In this document: positions 52,303-63,652 of the stretch, piece after piece
Position numbering within the stretch: position 1 is the first letter of the stretch
Layout of the letters: the number at the start of each line of letters is the position of its first letter
NCBI RefSeq assembly: GCF_003171515.1
Contig: NC_089397.1
Span: 1,736,001-1,800,000 of the forward strand
Length of the DNA stretch: 64,000 bases
Reading direction: 5' to 3'
DNA from: Pyrenophora tritici-repentis
Lineage: Eukaryota > Ascomycota > Dothideomycetes > Pleosporales > Pleosporaceae
Translations under genes and position numbers: made by a program
The notes under the pieces: model-generated
What the model was told of the DNA's origin: nothing
Databases searched by the model: none
What the model saw: only the letters and a program-made list of their open reading frames with translations

Positions 52303-55087
52303 ATGCCGCGACAACGCGCCCCCAAAGAGGAGGAAGCGGAGCTTCTAACTAAACAAGAGCGATCTGCGCGCTCCTCAGAAGACGCCTCCGACACCTCTAT
52401 ATCCTCCATCTCGACCACGTCCTTAGTTCTCGAGCACATCAACGACCCGGCAATCAACGGCACATCGCGGTCGAGGCGCGGAGAAAAGTACACAGATGAA
52501 GATGACGAGGCGCAAGAAGCTTTCGATGTCGAGGGTGGACGATACAAGTCTCCGATTTCTGTAGACAAGAAGACAAGAAGGTGGCTATGGATCGTTGGCA
52601 TAGCATGTGTGACAGGATGGGCACTTGCGCTGGTCTTCTTCTTGATGAGCGGCAGCTACAAACACGTGTCGACTCGGCCACACGACCCCTTGGCCAGCTC
52701 TACAAAAGGGTCGGGAAAGAAAATCACAATGGACGACGTCTTTGGTGGCCGATTCTATGCCCGAGAGCAGAGCCTCAAATGGATCGCAGGACCCAATGGC
52801 GAGGATGGCCTGTTGCTCGAAAGGGACGCAGGCAACGCAGAGTACCTGGTAGTTGAGGATATCAGGAACAAGGGCGACGGGGATTCCTCTGCAAAAAAGA
52901 CCAAGCTCATGCAGAAGAGCGGCTTCAATGTAAACGGATATTTCGTCCGACCCGTCGAAGTTTGGCCAAGCAAAGACTTTAAAAAGGTGCTCGTCCAGTC
53001 GGACTTTGAGAAGAATTGGCGACATTCCGGTACCGGAAAGTACTGGATCTTCGACGTCGCTACCCAGACCGGTGAGCCTCTGGACCCCGAAAACCAAGAT
53101 GGCAGAGTTCAATTGGCGTCCCTGTCGCCCCAATCGGATGCCGTCGTATTCACGAGGAACAATAACATGTACCTCCGGAAGCTGGACTCCAAGGAAGTCA
53201 TCCAAATCACGCGCGACGGTGGTTCGGAGCTATTCTATGGTATACCTGATTGGGTTTACGAAGAGGAAGTCTTCCAAACAAACAGCGCGACATGGTGGTC
53301 AGAGGATGGCAAGTATATTGCCTTCCTTCGCACTGACGAGTCTACTGTTCCGACTTACCCTGTTCAATACTTTGTATCCCGCCCAAGCGGGGATAAGCCC
53401 AAAGCTGGCGAAGAAAATTACCCCGAGGTTCGCAACATCAAGTACCCCAAGGCTGGCGCGCCCAATCCTATAGTGACACTTCAGTTCTACGATGTGGAGA
53501 AGGCCGAAGTGTTCAGTGTCGAGATTGAAGACGACTTCAGGGACAACAACCGTCTAATTACCGAGATTGTCTGGGCTGGCAAGACCAAGCAGGTACTTGT
53601 CCGCGAGACCAACCGTGAAAGCGACATCCTGAAAGTTGTGTTGATGGATGTTGAAAAGCGCACTGGAAAGACGGTTAGGACTGAGAACGTTGCAGAACTG
53701 GACGGAGGTTGGTTTGAGGTCTCGCAAAAGACCACATTTGTGCCTGCTGATCCTGCCAATGGCCGCAAGGATGATGGTTACATCGATACTATCATCCACG
53801 AGGGATACGACCACATTGGATACTTTACGCCGTTAGACAACGATAAGCCCATCGTACTAAGTCAAGGCGAGTGGGAAGTTGTCGATGCACCTTCTCGTGT
53901 CGATTTGAAGAACAACATTGTCTACTACATTTCGACTGCGAAGAGCTCAATGGAACGACATGCATACTCAGTCTTCCTGAACGGTACAGGAACAAGCGAG
54001 GTCGTGGAGAACAGTGGCTCGGGTTACTACGGAGCATCCTTTTCAGCTGGTGGCTCGTACGCCTTGATCACCTACCAAGGTCCGGGCATTCCATGGCAGA
54101 AGATCATCAGCACACCATCCAGCAAGGACAAGTTCGAAAAGGTACTGGAGGAGAACAAAGCCCTCGATCGCTTCGTGCGAGAACGCGAGATGCCCATTCT
54201 CAACTACCAAACCATAGAGGTCGACGGCTTCAAACTCAACGTCCTTGAGCGTCGCCCACCACACTTTAACGAGAAGAAGAAGTACCCCGTTTTATTCTAC
54301 CAATACAGTGGACCGGGCTCTCAAGAAGTGAACAAAAAGTTCCACGTCGATTTCCAAGCATATATCGCCGCCAACCTCGAATACATCGTCGTCACCGTAG
54401 ACGGACGAGGCACCGGCTTCCTCGGGCGCAAGCTCCGCTGCATCACACGCGGTAACATCGGCTACTACGAAGCACACGACCAAATCGCCGCCGCCAAGAT
54501 CTGGGCCAGCAAAAAGTACGTAGACGCCGACCGCCTCGCCATCTGGGGCTGGAGCTACGGCGGCTTCAACACGCTCAAAACTCTTGAGCAGGACGCCGGC
54601 CAAACGTTCAAGTACGGCATGGCTGTCGCACCCGTCACAGACTGGCGCTACTACGACTCCATCTACACCGAACGCTACATGCACACGCCTCAGAACAACG
54701 CCGCAGGCTACAACAACTCGACCATTACCGACGTCGCCTCGCTCGCCAAGAACACCCGCTTCCTCCTCATGCACGGTGTCGCCGACGATAACGTACACAT
54801 GCAGAACACGCTTACGCTGCTCGACCGCCTTGATCTCGCAGGTGTTGAGAATTACGATGTTCACGTGTTTCCGGACTCTGATCATAGCATCTACTTCCAT
54901 AATGCTAACAGGATTGTTTATGATAGTAAGTCTTCCTTTCTCCCTTCCTCGTAAAGTGTGTACGCGGTAGCTAACTGGTTTTGCAGAGCTGAGGTGGTGG
55001 CTTATCAATGCTTTCAATGGTGAGTGGGCGAAGATCAAGACTGCGGAGCCCAAGGCGCAGGTTGACGCGAGGATGGAGAGACGGTAG
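52303..55087 (+). CDS. dapB: dipeptidyl aminopeptidase B, vacuolar type II membrane protease
   Basis: Exons 52303-54925 and 54987-55087 (61-nt intron) encode 907 residues. I use the ATG at 52303 because no in-frame ATG precedes it. An acidic cytosolic N-terminus is followed by one membrane anchor at about 95-117 ([20 protein letters not shown]), then a DPP-IV beta-propeller ([11 protein letters not shown] onward) and an alpha/beta-hydrolase domain. The catalytic Ser is in GWSYGGF at residue 751, the Asp is in GVADDNVH near 829, and the His is in DSDHSIYFH at 861. The Glu pair that grips the substrate amino terminus is in [10 protein letters not shown] near 325. Such enzymes release X-Pro or X-Ala dipeptides in the vacuole or Golgi (Dap2/Ste13 relatives). 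Confidence 0.93.
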
Positions 55088-55907
55088 ATTTAGTTGTTGT
55101 TTGTGTGGTTGTTGTGGTAGCGTGTGTATAGCTTTTTGATGGGCGCAATGGGATTTTAGAGCATCTTCTGCTCAGACAAACGTCTTTTTACTGGAGAATT
55201 AAGCATGTTTTTATCTCGCGTTATCCATCCATGAGCTGGCATGTCTGTCTATCTGCCTGTTTGCACCCATCACCATCTCGCTTGTCTGCAGTGCCCTTCA
55301 CTCCGTTTGCTTGCGCACGCACTCACTCACTCGCCAGTTCAACTTCAGGGTATATGTCATGTAGTTCAACAATTCCTCATAAAGAGTCACACATTCCCAT
55401 TAAACACTGGATGCGTATTGTAGGTGAACTGCATTAATACCGTTGTGAAAAGAATGTTAGTGATAGTCTATTGGTTCGAATTCCCTGACGGTTGAACTCC
55501 CATATTGTGGTGTTGCTATTGTAACTCTTTTTTTTTGTCTTTTTTTCTCACAAAAAAGGGTTGTTGTTGTTGTTGTTTTAGCTAGAGGATATGAGACGGG
55601 ATAGAGGGTTAGGAAAGCGATAGAAGGATGTAAGAGGTATTGTAGACTACATAATCTTACGAAGAGCTCTTCTTCTTAGGTTCTAGTAATCTTACGCGTA
55701 GATGAATGTTTGTCATGATTTCAATGTTGGAGTTGTCTGGGTGCTCCTTGATTTGTAAGGTTGGAATGCTCGTATGGCGGGTATCTAGTGTAAATTAAAC
55801 CCGTCTCCCCCACTTTTGAAGCTATATGAACGTGGTAAACATGACACCACTTTACACATATATACTAACCAACGACAACATCAAGTGACGCGCACATCCT
55901 AGACACT
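55088..55907. other. intergenic region with poly-T/poly-TTG tract
   Basis: About 820 nt downstream of the peptidase gene. A homopolymer-rich stretch at about 55527-55580 contains T8-T9 runs and (TTG)n. No gene is recognised. Confidence 0.5.
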
Positions 55908-57220
55908 ATGTTTTTCAAGATGAATTTCGAACCGAGTGATTTGGCTATTTGCGAAACGTGCGGAACGCAGTTTGACGTTCCGCTTGACCAGCATCCGGAG
56001 TCCTGCCGTATTTGCGATGTAGGTGACGTCATATCCTCTTGTGTGTAGACTGGGTGTACTGGATTGGAAGCATGGTCTAGCTGGTACTCTGGAAGATGTG
56101 GTATATTCAAAGTTTGCGAGGAGGATATCGGTATGTATCTTAATCTCATAATGAAAGTTATTTCAACTAACATATCCACCAGATATCAGGGCCGTAGTTA
56201 GCAACAACAACAACAACCCCCTACATTCAAACCAACCAACACAAAAACAAAAACAAAAAAACTAACAAACCCCCCCCTCCAGGACCCCCGCCAATACGTC
56301 CCCGCCACAGGCCAAACCTGGACCTCCCTCCACCGCAGCCAAGCCCTCCAAAAAAACAACTTCGAAACCGACCCCTCCAACCCAAACATCCACTACATCA
56401 CCACCGCGCCCCTCTCCCCCTCGGAACTGCCCCCCCGGTCTCGCAGACACCTCCTCCACCCGCAAACAACTCGGCATTGGCCAACGCGCCATCCTGCTCC
56501 AAACCTCCGGCGGCAACGTCCTCTGGGACTGCGTGGCCTTCCTCAACCCAGACACGATATCCTTCATCAACTCCAAAGGCGGGATAAAAGCCATTGTGAT
56601 TAGTCATCCACATTTCTATACTACACATTTAGAATGGGCGGGTGTATTCAAGTGTCCGGTGTATATGGCGGGTGTGGATCAAGAGTGGCTTAATCGTGCT
56701 GATAAAGACGGGATGAGAAAGTTTTTTGGTGCCGCCGGTGGAGAGACGCAGATTGGGGAGGTGGGTAGGGAGGTTAGTGTAGTTGTTTGTGGGGGGCATT
56801 TTGAGGGGAGTAGTGTGTTGTTTTGGAAGAAGGAGAAGAAGTTGTTTATTGCGGATACGTTTATGAGTGTGCCGGTATGGTTGTCTCTACCTACCTTTCC
56901 TTTCTCTGTATCCAGTCTTGCTGGAGGCAGTGTGGGCTAACGATACTTAACAGTCCGGTTTCAAAAACGCCAAACATATCCCCGATACGACATCTTACAC
57001 CTTCATGTGGGCGTATCCAAACATGATTCCGCTGACGCCAAAAGCCATCTTGGGAATTTGGAAGGCGATAAAAGGGCTCGACTTTGATAGTACGTATGGT
57101 GGGTTTCCGGGCCAGAATCTGATTCGGCCAGATTTGAAGGCGCAGGTGTTGGAGAGTATGAAGATTTTCCTCAGGAGGGGTGGGCATGAGGGGGCGGAGG
57201 TTTATGGGGAGAGTGTTTAG
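55908..57220 (+). CDS. metallo-beta-lactamase-fold protein; exon 2 out by one base at a C7 run
   Basis: Exons 55908-56018, 56283-56874 and 56954-57220. Exon 1 has a possible rubredoxin-like zinc knuckle, CETCGTQF then CRICD near residues 15-37. Exon 2 continues DPRQYVPATGQTW, then after the run at 56429-56435 (CCCCCCC) the family sequence resumes in another frame as GIGQRAILLQTSGGNVLWD. Exon 2 is 592 nt, one more than a multiple of three, so a single extra C explains the break. The metal motif reads ISHPHFYTTHLEW, a variant of HxHxDH, and VVVCGGHFEGSSVLFW carries the next His. The end (MKIFLRRGGHEG) matches fungal cytosolic MBL hydrolases of unknown substrate; about 320 residues if in frame. 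Confidence 0.75.
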
Positions 57221-57466
57221 TCTGGGTGGGACTGTGAGTGGGGTGGATGGGTTTTGGTGTGGGGGCGGGGGCGGAAATGGTCAGATTGAGGTTTGGGAGG
57301 GGGCGGAGATGGAGAGTGTAGGCCTGGTAGTGGTGGTATATTAGATCGAGTAGGACAGATACATTGAATGATTCGGCTGTGCACTTGGTTCAGTCAAATG
57401 CTGTTGGCGACTTCTGAATGAACCGTTGTAATCCTGCACACAAACATCCACTTGATCAAAACACTA
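57221..57466. other. intergenic region, G-rich
   Basis: 3' flank of the MBL gene, with G-rich stretches near 57230-57300. No gene is seen. Confidence 0.4.
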
Positions 57467-57576
57467 ACATCACTACATCACTACATCACTACATCACTAC
57501 ATCACTACATCACTACATCACTACATCACTACATCACTACATCACTACATCACTACATCACTACATCACTACACCA
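57467..57576 (+). repeat. 8-bp minisatellite (CATCACTA)n
   Basis: About thirteen near-perfect copies of an 8-nt unit (ACTACATC in register). The array has no spacers, so it is a simple tandem repeat and not a CRISPR array. Confidence 0.95.
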
Positions 57577-58050
57577 CTACAACGTATCCAGAACCCAAGT
57601 CCAACACACATTAACCCATATACAAAAATACCTCGAAATAGATAACCAGCAAATCAGGATTGCTGACGTTTGCCTAGTCGGGGTTTACTAATGAGGCTCA
57701 GCGACTGCGCACATGCAAGGGGGCAGCGCCGGCAGAGGAACACCATCGTTCCTGTATACCCCATCCGATCTGAGGCCACGGAATCCGAACTAGCTCATGG
57801 AAATGGTGTTCTTTCTCCTCTTCCGGTCAGGGAAAGTTGCACGTGTGCTCAGCCCCCACGGGGTTTATCGTTCTTTGTCTACCAAAAATACCCTCAAGCT
57901 AGTATTCCCCGCCTTCATTGCTGTCTGTGCATCAATACATCATGATGTGGACAAAGGATGATGAAAAAGGACGGCTCTTCTCGAGGTGCGGTCTGCACCT
58001 ACTTGTTCATATACACATATTAACGACGTTTTATATTCTACTAAAGCGCT
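57577..58050. other. intergenic region
   Basis: Upstream of the hypothetical gene at 58051; its promoter is expected here. A 91-codon frame at 57670-57945 looks random. Confidence 0.4.
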
Positions 58051-59220
58051 ATGGAGCATGCGGCCGAGGACTACTACGATATGCCGATTGAGTTGTTGCC
58101 GTCTGCGAACTTTGCGGGTCGGCCTATGAGTGATATTAGTATGCTGGATGGATTGTGGACTATGATTGTTTCGTCTTCTTCAGGAGAAGACGGGGCGGAT
58201 GAGGAGGAACTGCAAACCCAATCGAGGCCGTCGCAAACGCAAGAGTCGCCAAAGACACAAAAGGTCACTATCGTATCACAAATTGGCGACAATGTCGATA
58301 TGGATCGTCCGCGATTACGGAAAAAGGCACAAACAGCTCCTCCAGGCGGATTCGATACATCAACAGTACCACCCCCTAAGCCGAGACGAGCCATTAGTAC
58401 AAGACTAGGCTATTCGAATACGGTCAAAAGGAGACAGCCCAAACCATATGACGAGATTAAAGGCTCTCTGACTGCGAGGTCAATAGAAAGTGACATGAGG
58501 ACGGGCCCACAGAAACCATTACCAGCACTACCAGCATACGACGACGACGCGATATCTCCCAGGACCACGCGGCCCCCCGGTTCCTTCTCCTCGAAAGCAC
58601 GAGTGCAGGAAACGTTGAAACAGAAGCAGCTTGGGACATTGGATACTGCCTTGGCAGATTACGACTTCAGGAGACTGCCTACCTCACCAGGCTCAATGCT
58701 TGCCACACCACGAGAGTTGTACGCAATACCTGAGCAGGTTGCGACAAGTAGTAGCTTGGATAGTCCTCGCGCGGCACGTTCGTGGCGGAACTCGGCAAGA
58801 CAACTCTCGCCCAAGACAGGCTCGACGCGATCAAACGTACGAGTGGCTGACACGTTAAAGCAAAAGCACAATACTGGAGAGGTTGACGCGGCTGGACAAG
58901 GCAGGATCTACTTGCCCGGCACGATCATTCTAGCACAGCACCCGGCTAAGCTTCGCAGAGACTCTGTCGCAACCCTTGATCCATTCGCGTTTGATACCAA
59001 ATTAGAGTCACCGGGAAGACGAACGTCGGAGCTGGTGGGGTTGGACGGCATTGCCATGTTTTTCGATGGGTTTGGTGTTGTCGCGGAGGTGACAGAGATG
59101 ACCCTGGACAGGTACTGGCTTCGAGAAGGCTGTGAGCCAACCGATGGTGTTGTCGACGACTTTGATGCCGACGCGCGCAACTCAATTGTATCATTATTAT
59201 TATTATTATATTTCCATTAG
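58051..59220 (+). CDS. hypothetical, largely disordered protein
   Basis: An intronless 389-codon frame starts at ATG 58051. The first 280 residues are Ser/Thr/Pro/Lys-rich with scattered basic clusters (PPPKPRRAISTRLGYSN, KPLPALPAYDD) and look unstructured and phosphorylatable. Two similar segments, ARVQETLKQKQLGTLDTA and VRVADTLKQKHNTGEVDAA, form a short internal repeat. The C-terminal 100 residues are more ordered (GRIYLPGTIILAQHPAKL, GMAMFF-like GIAMFFDGFG). The end runs through a TTA microsatellite that adds five Leu before YFH. I know no family; the PPPKP and PLPALP stretches could bind SH3 domains, which is speculation. Confidence 0.65.
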   Translation: MEHAAEDYYDMPIELLPSANFAGRPMSDISMLDGLWTMIVSSSSGEDGADEEELQTQSRPSQTQESPKTQKVTIVSQIGDNVDMDRPRLRKKAQTAPPGGFDTSTVPPPKPRRAISTRLGYSNTVKRRQPKPYDEIKGSLTARSIESDMRTGPQKPLPALPAYDDDAISPRTTRPPGSFSSKARVQETLKQKQLGTLDTALADYDFRRLPTSPGSMLATPRELYAIPEQVATSSSLDSPRAARSWRNSARQLSPKTGSTRSNVRVADTLKQKHNTGEVDAAGQGRIYLPGTIILAQHPAKLRRDSVATLDPFAFDTKLESPGRRTSELVGLDGIAMFFDGFGVVAEVTEMTLDRYWLREGCEPTDGVVDDFDADARNSIVSLLLLLYFH

Positions 59221-59464
59221 AGTCCTGTATCAGTCGGTGACTATGTAGGACTTTGGCTAAGCCGTTCTATGTATGTTGTTCAATATGGAGTTTCTATAGG
59301 TCTTGTACAATTTGGAGGATAGTTGCGTAGTCCAATTTCCGAGCTAGTCTTCCGTTGGCGCGGGTGCTAAAGAGCAGTGTGGTGAACAGAAAGAGATGTA
59401 ACAGCGAGCTCTTTGCGAAAAGAAATATTGTTTGTAGTTTTATACAGTGTCTGTCTGTTGTTTT
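59221..59464. other. 3' flank of hypothetical gene
   Basis: No recognisable gene; leads directly into the minisatellite array. Confidence 0.4.
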
Positions 59465-60226
59465 GTGTAGGCGTCTGTATATAGGGATCTACAAGAGAGA
59501 GAATAGATCTATACATCTAGTGCCTGGTCGATGTTTTGCTCGTGCGTGTGCTAGTGAAAGCAGGTGCTGGAGCGGTTCGGTATATGGGGTCGGTATATCG
59601 AGTCGGTTTAGGGCGTTCGGTAGAGAGGGTATTTGGTGTAGGCGTCTGTATATAGGGATCTACAAGAGAGAGAATAGATCTATACAGCTATTGCCTAGTC
59701 GATGTTTTTGGGCGTTTTGGTGTAGGCGTCTGTATACAGGGATCTATTATAACCTAACAATAATAGACCTATACAGCTATTGCCTAGTCGATGTTTTGCT
59801 CGTGCGTGTGCTAGTGAAAGCAGGTGCTAGAGCGGTTCGGTATATGGGGTCGGTATATCGAGTCGGTTTAGGGCGTTCGGTGGAGAGGGCGTTTTTGGTG
59901 TAGGCGTCTGTATATAGGGATCTACAAGAGAGAGAATAGATCTATACAGCTATTGCCTGGTCGATGTTTTGCTCGTGCGTGTGCTAGTGAAAGCAGGTGC
60001 TAGAGCGGTTCGGTATATGGGGTCGGTATATCGAGTCGGTTTAGGGCGTTCGGTGGAGAGGGTATTTGGTGTAGGCGTCTGTATATAGGGATCTACAAGA
60101 GAGATAATAGATCTATACATCTAGTGCCTGGTCGGTGTTTTGCTCGTGCGTGTGCTGGTGACAGCAGGTGCTGGAGCGGTTCGGTATATGGGGTCGGTAT
60201 ATCGAGTTGGTTTAGGGCGTTCGGGT
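59465..60226 (+). repeat. 171-178 bp minisatellite array with internal inverted repeats
   Basis: Five copies of a unit starting GTGTAGGCGTCTGTATA begin at 59465, 59636, 59720, 59898 and 60069, giving spacings of 171, 84, 178 and 171. The second copy is truncated internally. Each unit contains an inverted pair, GATCTA and TAGATC, around a 13-nt purine loop. In the third copy the arm differs and is longer (GATCTATTAT at 59741-59750, answered by ATAATAGACC at about 59758-59768). A related hairpin-like stretch follows the array near 60232-60285. No open frame or transposase is present. Confidence 0.85.
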
Positions 60227-60285
60227 ATAGGTAGCATCTAGATATATAGGCCTATTACTTTGCAGCAATAGAGATATATACCTAA

Positions 60286-61755
60286 GGAAGAGCCGTTGCT
60301 CTGTCGGTTTCGTAGAGGGTGCCTTCGATCGAACATCTAAAATCAGTTGGCGCACGGGCCATTTGCAGAGATTTCTCTCAACTAAGGCCAGGTAACAACT
60401 CTGTCAAAGTTGCAGCGGCCAGCGCGCCCGCCACAACGCCTGCACGCAAAAGCAGACGTTGGAAACTGATTCTAGGAAGGCATTTCAATGGAATTGAGAT
60501 GAAAAAAGGGTAATCCAGGACCTTTTTGTCATCTCGAAAAGTTGGTGTTCGATGAACTCAATTGTATCGAATATACAAGAAACAGGGTCAACGAGCCAAA
60601 GAGTGGCTCATAGTGACCGGGGCTCAAAGTTTTCCTTGTCGTCAGCGTCATCTGCCGCTTCTGTGCCTCCACCAGAGAAGCGCAAGCGGAGCAGGCTGAG
60701 GGACCTGCTGTCACCAGGCCTTCCTGGCTCAGCCTTCCTCAAGGCCCCTGCAAGCTGGGGACAGCAGACGGAGAAAGCGTGAGCTACGGGGTGGAAACAG
60801 TAGAAATGATAGATTAAATAAAACTTTACGAAATGAGCGTCGTAACGCGATTCAGGCGCGAGTGCGCGGGCGATTGGCGGTGGGGTTTGACAGGGTGCAT
60901 ATCGCGATGTGATGCATCCTGATCAGGTACATCATAAGCCGCGGACATGGTGGTGCCAAGGTACGATTGCACAAAGTCAGGGACGATCAGAGAGCCTGGA
61001 CTCATCGTTTTCAGAGCCGGTTAACCAGTACGAGGGCACAGAGGACGATCCGCCGTTTCCGCGATTGGCCGTGGCCTGTGAAATGACGACGTTTTGCTGG
61101 CGCGGTGACATTGGCGTCGGGAACAAGAGGGCTGCCACTGACAGCAAAAAGGGCCAAATGCGACGGGATGCATAAGCCTAGCACTCACGATAGGGTAGAC
61201 CCCAGGGCCGCCCAACCAGGACTTGTTGCTTGTGTCGAGCCGACTCAGCAAAGACGAAAAGTGAGGCGACGAATCCCAATATCTTCCGTCCCGTGCTGGC
61301 CAATGAAGGCGCGCACTCGGGGCTTGGATCGCCAGCGAGGGTTGCCCTTCTCAGTCGTACTTGGCATCTCTTCACCCACCGCTCAGCGCGGGCCGCATTC
61401 GTAAGACGGCCTCTGACACGAGCCAGCGCATCGCTCGTCCCCCAGTTCTCAGGTGGTGCTAAAAGCACATCCTCCCCTTCCAAGCTTCCTCTCCACACCC
61501 TCACTTATTGATCGCCTCGTCATTGCCAAACACGCCCATTCGCATCGCCCTCACCACCAAACGTCCACAACATACAGCTGTAAGACGGCCTCTCCAGCAC
61601 CGACACCTATTTTTTTTCCTTCTGCGCATCGTTGCTGATCACCGTCATCGCGCAGTTTGCTTCTTACCTCTCACAAACTATTGCTCCAAACTCAACTCAA
61701 TTCAACCAAACCAAACCAAACCAAACCAAACCACTCCCACTGCCCCTCCGACGTC
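60286..61755. other. long upstream region of the zinc-finger gene
   Basis: About 1.5 kb with no convincing gene; several frames of 60-110 codons on both strands look random. Immediately before the zinc-finger ATG there is an (ACCAA)n leader tract at about 61704-61733. A long promoter and 5' leader are common for fungal regulators, so part of this may be transcribed. Confidence 0.45.
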
Positions 61756-63652
61756 ATGGCTTCGACTCTTAATAGTAGTAGCAGTAGTAGTAGTAGTAAC
61801 AATACCTACCTCGGCTTCCTTGAGCAGGCCAAGCACAACTTCTGGATGACCAACAGCCACCTCTCAGAGGAGCAGCGAAATCAGCTCTGGTTCCAGACGG
61901 CCTGCCAGCCGACGCAGCCCTCGATGGCCCACCAGGTACCACGGTCCATGACGTTTGACCCGTCAAGCATGATGCAGCTCCCAGTATGGAACTAGTTTTG
62001 GTCTGCTCTGCCATCTTTGATCTAACACCCAGCAGACCTCTGGCTTCGCCTCCATGGACCGCACTCGCTCGGCCCCCGTCATGAACCGCTCAGATTCGGC
62101 AATGACCTCGACTACCCCGTACTCCGACTGGCAGTCAATGGCCCAGGAGCCGACACCCGACTACACGCTCTACTCGCATGCTCCCATGCGCAGACAGTCA
62201 ACCCTCCAATCGCTCCCAGAGACGACTTGCCCTATCAACGGCAGCGTCGCCGAGTACAGCGTTGATGACTTTGTCAACAGCATTGTGCCAGATAACTCAT
62301 CTACCCACCCCATCCCCCAGCATGCTCAACAGTTGCAACTGACACCACAGTGGAGTGCATCCGATGTCTCCTCGCCCAGCACGCCGTCAACTGCTCTGAT
62401 GACGCCTGTTACTCAATCTAGTAACATGAGCCGTCAGGGTAGTTACAACCCCCAGTTCTTTGATAACGTTTCCATGTTGCGTGTTCCGTCCAATTCTTCA
62501 TGTATGCTTCCCATCCTCTCAGAGGATGAGACTTTTCCTTATTCCTTTTCCGTCGATCATAAATCCACCAGCGAGTCCGCTGGTGCGTCTCATTTTCTCA
62601 ACTTCACTGGCTCCTCCAGTGAAGGTTTCCTTTCTTCTGCTTCATCTGTTCCCGCAAGTGCGCACGCACTTGCCTCTTCCGACAACGATCTGTCGTACCT
62701 GGCGGAGGATATGCGGAGGTCGACATCAGCTACATCCAGCGAGGGCTACTCGAGCGAGGCCTCTGCGTCTGGCTCGACGTACTCTCGTCAATCGCAACGC
62801 GAGCGCGAAATCATCGCACAAGCTGCGTCTCGCAAGATTGCCCCCAAAGCGATCGACTGCAATAATGAGACTGCGTCCCCGTCATCAGATGCTCAGATGA
62901 CTCGGATAAGGTCAGAGGATGGCTCCTCTAAAACCGTCGGTGTTCTGTCCAAAACACCCTATGTGCGCCCTCAGCACCCAAAGATCAAGTGCAACTACTG
63001 CAACGAGAGACCCGATGGGTTCCGCGGTACGCATGAGCTCGATCGCCACATTGCACGTGCCCATGCCTCGCGCCGCAAGGGCTACATCTGCATCGACTCG
63101 TCAGCAGACCAAAAGTTCCTCGCCAACTGTAAGCACTGCCGTAACAAGAAGGTATATGGCGCCTACTACAACGCTGCCGCCCATCTCCGCCGCGCTCACT
63201 TCCACCCCCGCAAGCGCGGCAGGAAGGGCAAGAACGACGAGAAGCGCGGTGGCATCGGTGGCGGAGACCACCCCCCGATGGAGTACCTCAAGCAAAACTG
63301 GATTAAAGAGGTGGAAGTCGATAACAAGCCCACACCAGAGTCGCCAGAAAGCAACTCGGACAACGACGCTGCTGATGTTTCAGACGCCGCTTTCAACCAG
63401 CCTTCTTACCCCGTCGACACCACTGCTGCTGCCACGACCGTCTACCCCGCGTCGCAACAGCCCTTGCCATCAATGCCAATGATGAACCAAGCCCCTCTTG
63501 ACTCATCATCGCAGTTCATGGACTTTGGTATGAGTATGCAACCTGAACCCATGGTCTTTGACAACACTGCTTTCTTCGACCCCAGTCTCGGCAACGTTGT
63601 CGCACCCGCCGATATGAGTAATTTCCAATTCGACGCGTACATGGGTGCTTGA
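61756..63652 (+). CDS. C2H2-type zinc-finger regulatory protein
   Basis: Exons 61756-61983 and 62036-63652 (52-nt intron) encode 614 residues. The N-terminus begins with a poly-Ser stretch from an AGT microsatellite. A long Ser/Thr/Gln/Pro-rich region follows, typical of an activation domain. The conserved block lies at about 385-490: IKCNYCNERPDGFRGTHELD then RHIARAHA forms a C2H2 finger, and NCKHCRNKKVYGAYYNAAAH then LRRAHFHPRKRGRK forms a second with a basic tail. The C-terminus is again Gln/Met/Pro-rich. This is a layout of fungal transcription factors; the target genes cannot be inferred. Confidence 0.85.

Noticed and set aside
57467..57576. Possible CRISPR-like array
   Set aside because: The unit is 8 bp and contiguous, without spacers; the host is a fungus. 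It is a minisatellite.
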